From Microthrixaceae bacterium (GTDB taxonomy: Bacteria > Actinomycetota > Acidimicrobiia > Acidimicrobiales > Microtrichaceae), in contig JADLFH010000035.1 of the NCBI GenBank assembly GCA_020845705.1, positions 1 through 64,000 on the forward strand: a DNA stretch of 64,000 nucleotides, read 5' to 3'. The notes below the pieces were generated by a model. The model was not told the origin of the DNA. It did not search any database and saw nothing but the letters and a program-made list of their open reading frames with translations. This document shows, piece after piece, positions 62,765-64,000 of the stretch. A program made the translations under genes and the position numbers. Positions within the stretch are counted from its first letter, which is position 1, and each line of letters starts with the position of its first letter.

Positions 62765-63433
62765 ATGACACCCCCGGCCCGTTCCCCCCAGCCCATCCCC
62801 GAGATCGAGGCGGCCATCACCGACCGTCAGTTCGCCATCCTCAAGTACATCGAGACGATGGTCCGCGAGCGTGGCTATCCGCCCTCGGTCCGCGAGATCG
62901 GCGAGGCTGTGGGTCTGGCCTCACCGTCGTCGGTCCACAGCCACATCAAGACCCTCCAGCGCCTCGGGTACCTCCGCAAGGACCCGTCCAAGCCCCGCGC
63001 CATCCAGGTCCGCTTCGATTCGGCCTCGGGAGCCACCGGCGACCGCGCCCAGGTTCGCCACGTTCCCCTCGTCGGCGACGTGGCCGCGGGCACCGGGGTC
63101 ATTGCGCAGGAGCTCGTCGAGGAGTTGGTACCTCTGCCGGCCGATTTCACCGGCGAAGGCGAGCTGTTCATGCTGCGGGTCCGAGGTGAATCGATGATCG
63201 AGGCGGGGATCTTCGACGGCGACTTCGTCGTCGTGCGCGCCCAGCCGGATGCCGAGCCAGGCGAGATCGTCGTGGCGGGCATTCCCGGCGAGGAGGCCAC
63301 GGTCAAGGTATTCAGTCGATCGGGCGGCCAGATCGTCCTCAAACCCGCCAACCCGCACCTGTCCGAGATGGTTTTCGATCCCGACGAGGTCCAGATATAC
63401 GGGCGAGTGGTGACCGTCCTTCGCAAGCTCTGA
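62765..63433 (+). CDS. lexA: LexA repressor
   Basis: 222 aa from the ATG at 62765. N-terminal winged helix (LTDRQFAILKYIETMV-type ITDRQFAILKYIETM, GYPPSVREIGEAVGLASPSSVHSHIKTL), the cleavage site Ala-Gly in GDVAAGTG, catalytic Ser in RGESMIEAGIFDGD and Lys in EEATVKVFSR. RecA-stimulated self-cleavage derepresses the SOS regulon. The four boxes upstream point to autoregulation; uvrA at 16 kb has a matching box. Confidence 0.97.
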   Translation: MTPPARSPQPIPEIEAAITDRQFAILKYIETMVRERGYPPSVREIGEAVGLASPSSVHSHIKTLQRLGYLRKDPSKPRAIQVRFDSASGATGDRAQVRHVPLVGDVAAGTGVIAQELVEELVPLPADFTGEGELFMLRVRGESMIEAGIFDGDFVVVRAQPDAEPGEIVVAGIPGEEATVKVFSRSGGQIVLKPANPHLSEMVFDPDEVQIYGRVVTVLRKL

Positions 63434-63487
63434 GCAGCCTCGGGCCTTGGCCGCCGGCCCATATGGACTTGGAACCACTCGTCTGGT

Positions 63488-64000
63488 TCAGTCGTTTGCG
63501 TGGAGTGCGGTGTTGAGGCCGTCCCAGGTACCGCTCGTGGGAAGTGCCTCCACCGCTCCGCTCAACGAGTTGCGACGGAACAGGAGGCCCGAGCGGCCGC
63601 TCAGCTCGCGTGCCTTCACCACCGCGCCGTCGGGAAGGCTCACAAGAGTCCCCGCCGTCACATAGAGGCCGGCTTCGACGATGCAGCCGTCGCCGAGGGA
63701 GATCCCCACACCCGCGTTCGCCCCCAAAAGGCACTTCTCCCCCAGCCGGATCACCTCCTTGCCGCCTCCCGACAAAGTGCCCATGATCGACGCTCCACCG
63801 CCGATGTCGGTGTGGGCACCCACCACCACTCCAGCCGATATCCGGCCCTCCACCATCGCAGCTCCAAGGGTTCCCGCGTTGAAGTTCACGAAGCCCTCGT
63901 GCATGACCGTGGTCCCCTCGGCCAGGTGCGCCCCGAGACGTACACGGTCCGCGTTCGCTATGCGCACGCCGCTGGGCACCACGTAGTCGGTCATCCGGGG
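63488..64000 (-). CDS. dapD: tetrahydrodipicolinate N-succinyltransferase, N-terminus outside window
   Basis: The frame is still open at the right edge. The visible 170 residues are the left-handed beta-helix acyltransferase domain with [28 protein letters not shown] and [29 protein letters not shown], characteristic of the actinobacterial DapD. It succinylates tetrahydrodipicolinate in the lysine/diaminopimelate pathway. Convergent with lexA, 54 nt apart. Confidence 0.9.
   Translation of the reverse strand, partial: PRMTDYVVPSGVRIANADRVRLGAHLAEGTTVMHEGFVNFNAGTLGAAMVEGRISAGVVVGAHTDIGGGASIMGTLSGGGKEVIRLGEKCLLGANAGVGISLGDGCIVEAGLYVTAGTLVSLPDGAVVKARELSGRSGLLFRRNSLSGAVEALPTSGTWDGLNTALHAND

Noticed and set aside
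1-64000. CRISPR array or rRNA operon
   Set aside because: No short regular repeat-spacer pattern and no rRNA segments were seen; the only regular repeats are the GH25 coding repeats, SOS boxes and ACTTGT sites.

Overview
The window is one contiguous, very GC-rich bacterial chromosome segment. The gene set fits Actinomycetota: CarD, a LexA gene divergent from a LysM gene, B12-dependent ribonucleotide reductase NrdJ, a DUF222/HNH (13E12-type) protein, GAAC-N4-GTTC SOS boxes and many leaderless starts. The flavour is that of Acidimicrobiia and relatives, but this placement is inference; there is no rRNA in the window. Gene ends are packed tightly, with many 4-nt ATGA/GTGA overlaps and several convergent overlaps.

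Layout. 1-13.2 kb: surface-polysaccharide locus. A plus-strand HisF-like gene cut by the window edge faces a minus-strand run of GT2, N-acetyltransferase, DegT aminotransferase, Gfo/Idh oxidoreductase and NDP-sugar dehydrogenase (a WbpA/B/E/D-type set), then PseB, PseC, a GT-B-like protein, HisH2, HisF2, an N-acetyl sugar amidotransferase and a Wzx-type flippase. Together these suggest a diamino-uronic and/or pseudaminic-type sugar carrying an amidino group. uvrA lies directly upstream on the same strand. 13.2-24.5 kb: uvrA with an SOS box, a MazF-like toxin and antitoxin, the DUF222/HNH protein, a GT-C-like membrane protein, aroC, uvrB, an EamA transporter and coaE. 24.6-37.7 kb: a NarL-type two-component system, nitroreductase, GntR regulator divergent from aconitase with four ACTTGT repeats between them, HAD-PlsC fusion, LysR regulator, citrate synthase and a GH25 lysozyme with four C-terminal repeats. 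37.7-42.7 kb: tRNA-Val and tRNA-Cys, then a very long frame joining an FtsX-type permease to a zinc-ribbon/proline-rich protein.

42.7-45.6 kb: tRNA-Gly(GCC) followed by a small decayed integrative element bounded by a 48-bp direct repeat of the tRNA 3' half. It holds a frameshifted integrase, a DUF433 remnant, a 71-aa protein and a frameshifted HEPN protein. Right beside it (45.7-48.4 kb) is a three-gene, overlap-coupled operon: a methyltransferase with a Hen1-like E-x-x-E-H motif, an ATP-dependent RNA ligase, and an HD-phosphoesterase/polynucleotide-kinase fusion. This is a plausible RNA repair cassette and the most interesting system here.

48.3-64 kb: methionine genes metX and a metY/metZ/metB-type sulfhydrylase behind a SAM riboswitch; an adenine DNA methyltransferase downstream of a DEAD-box helicase; a serine hydrolase convergent with lgt; a lipoprotein with a probable CTG start; carD; a GNAT protein; nrdJ; a RibD-like reductase; the LysM/lexA divergent pair sharing SOS boxes; and the C-terminal part of dapD at the right edge.
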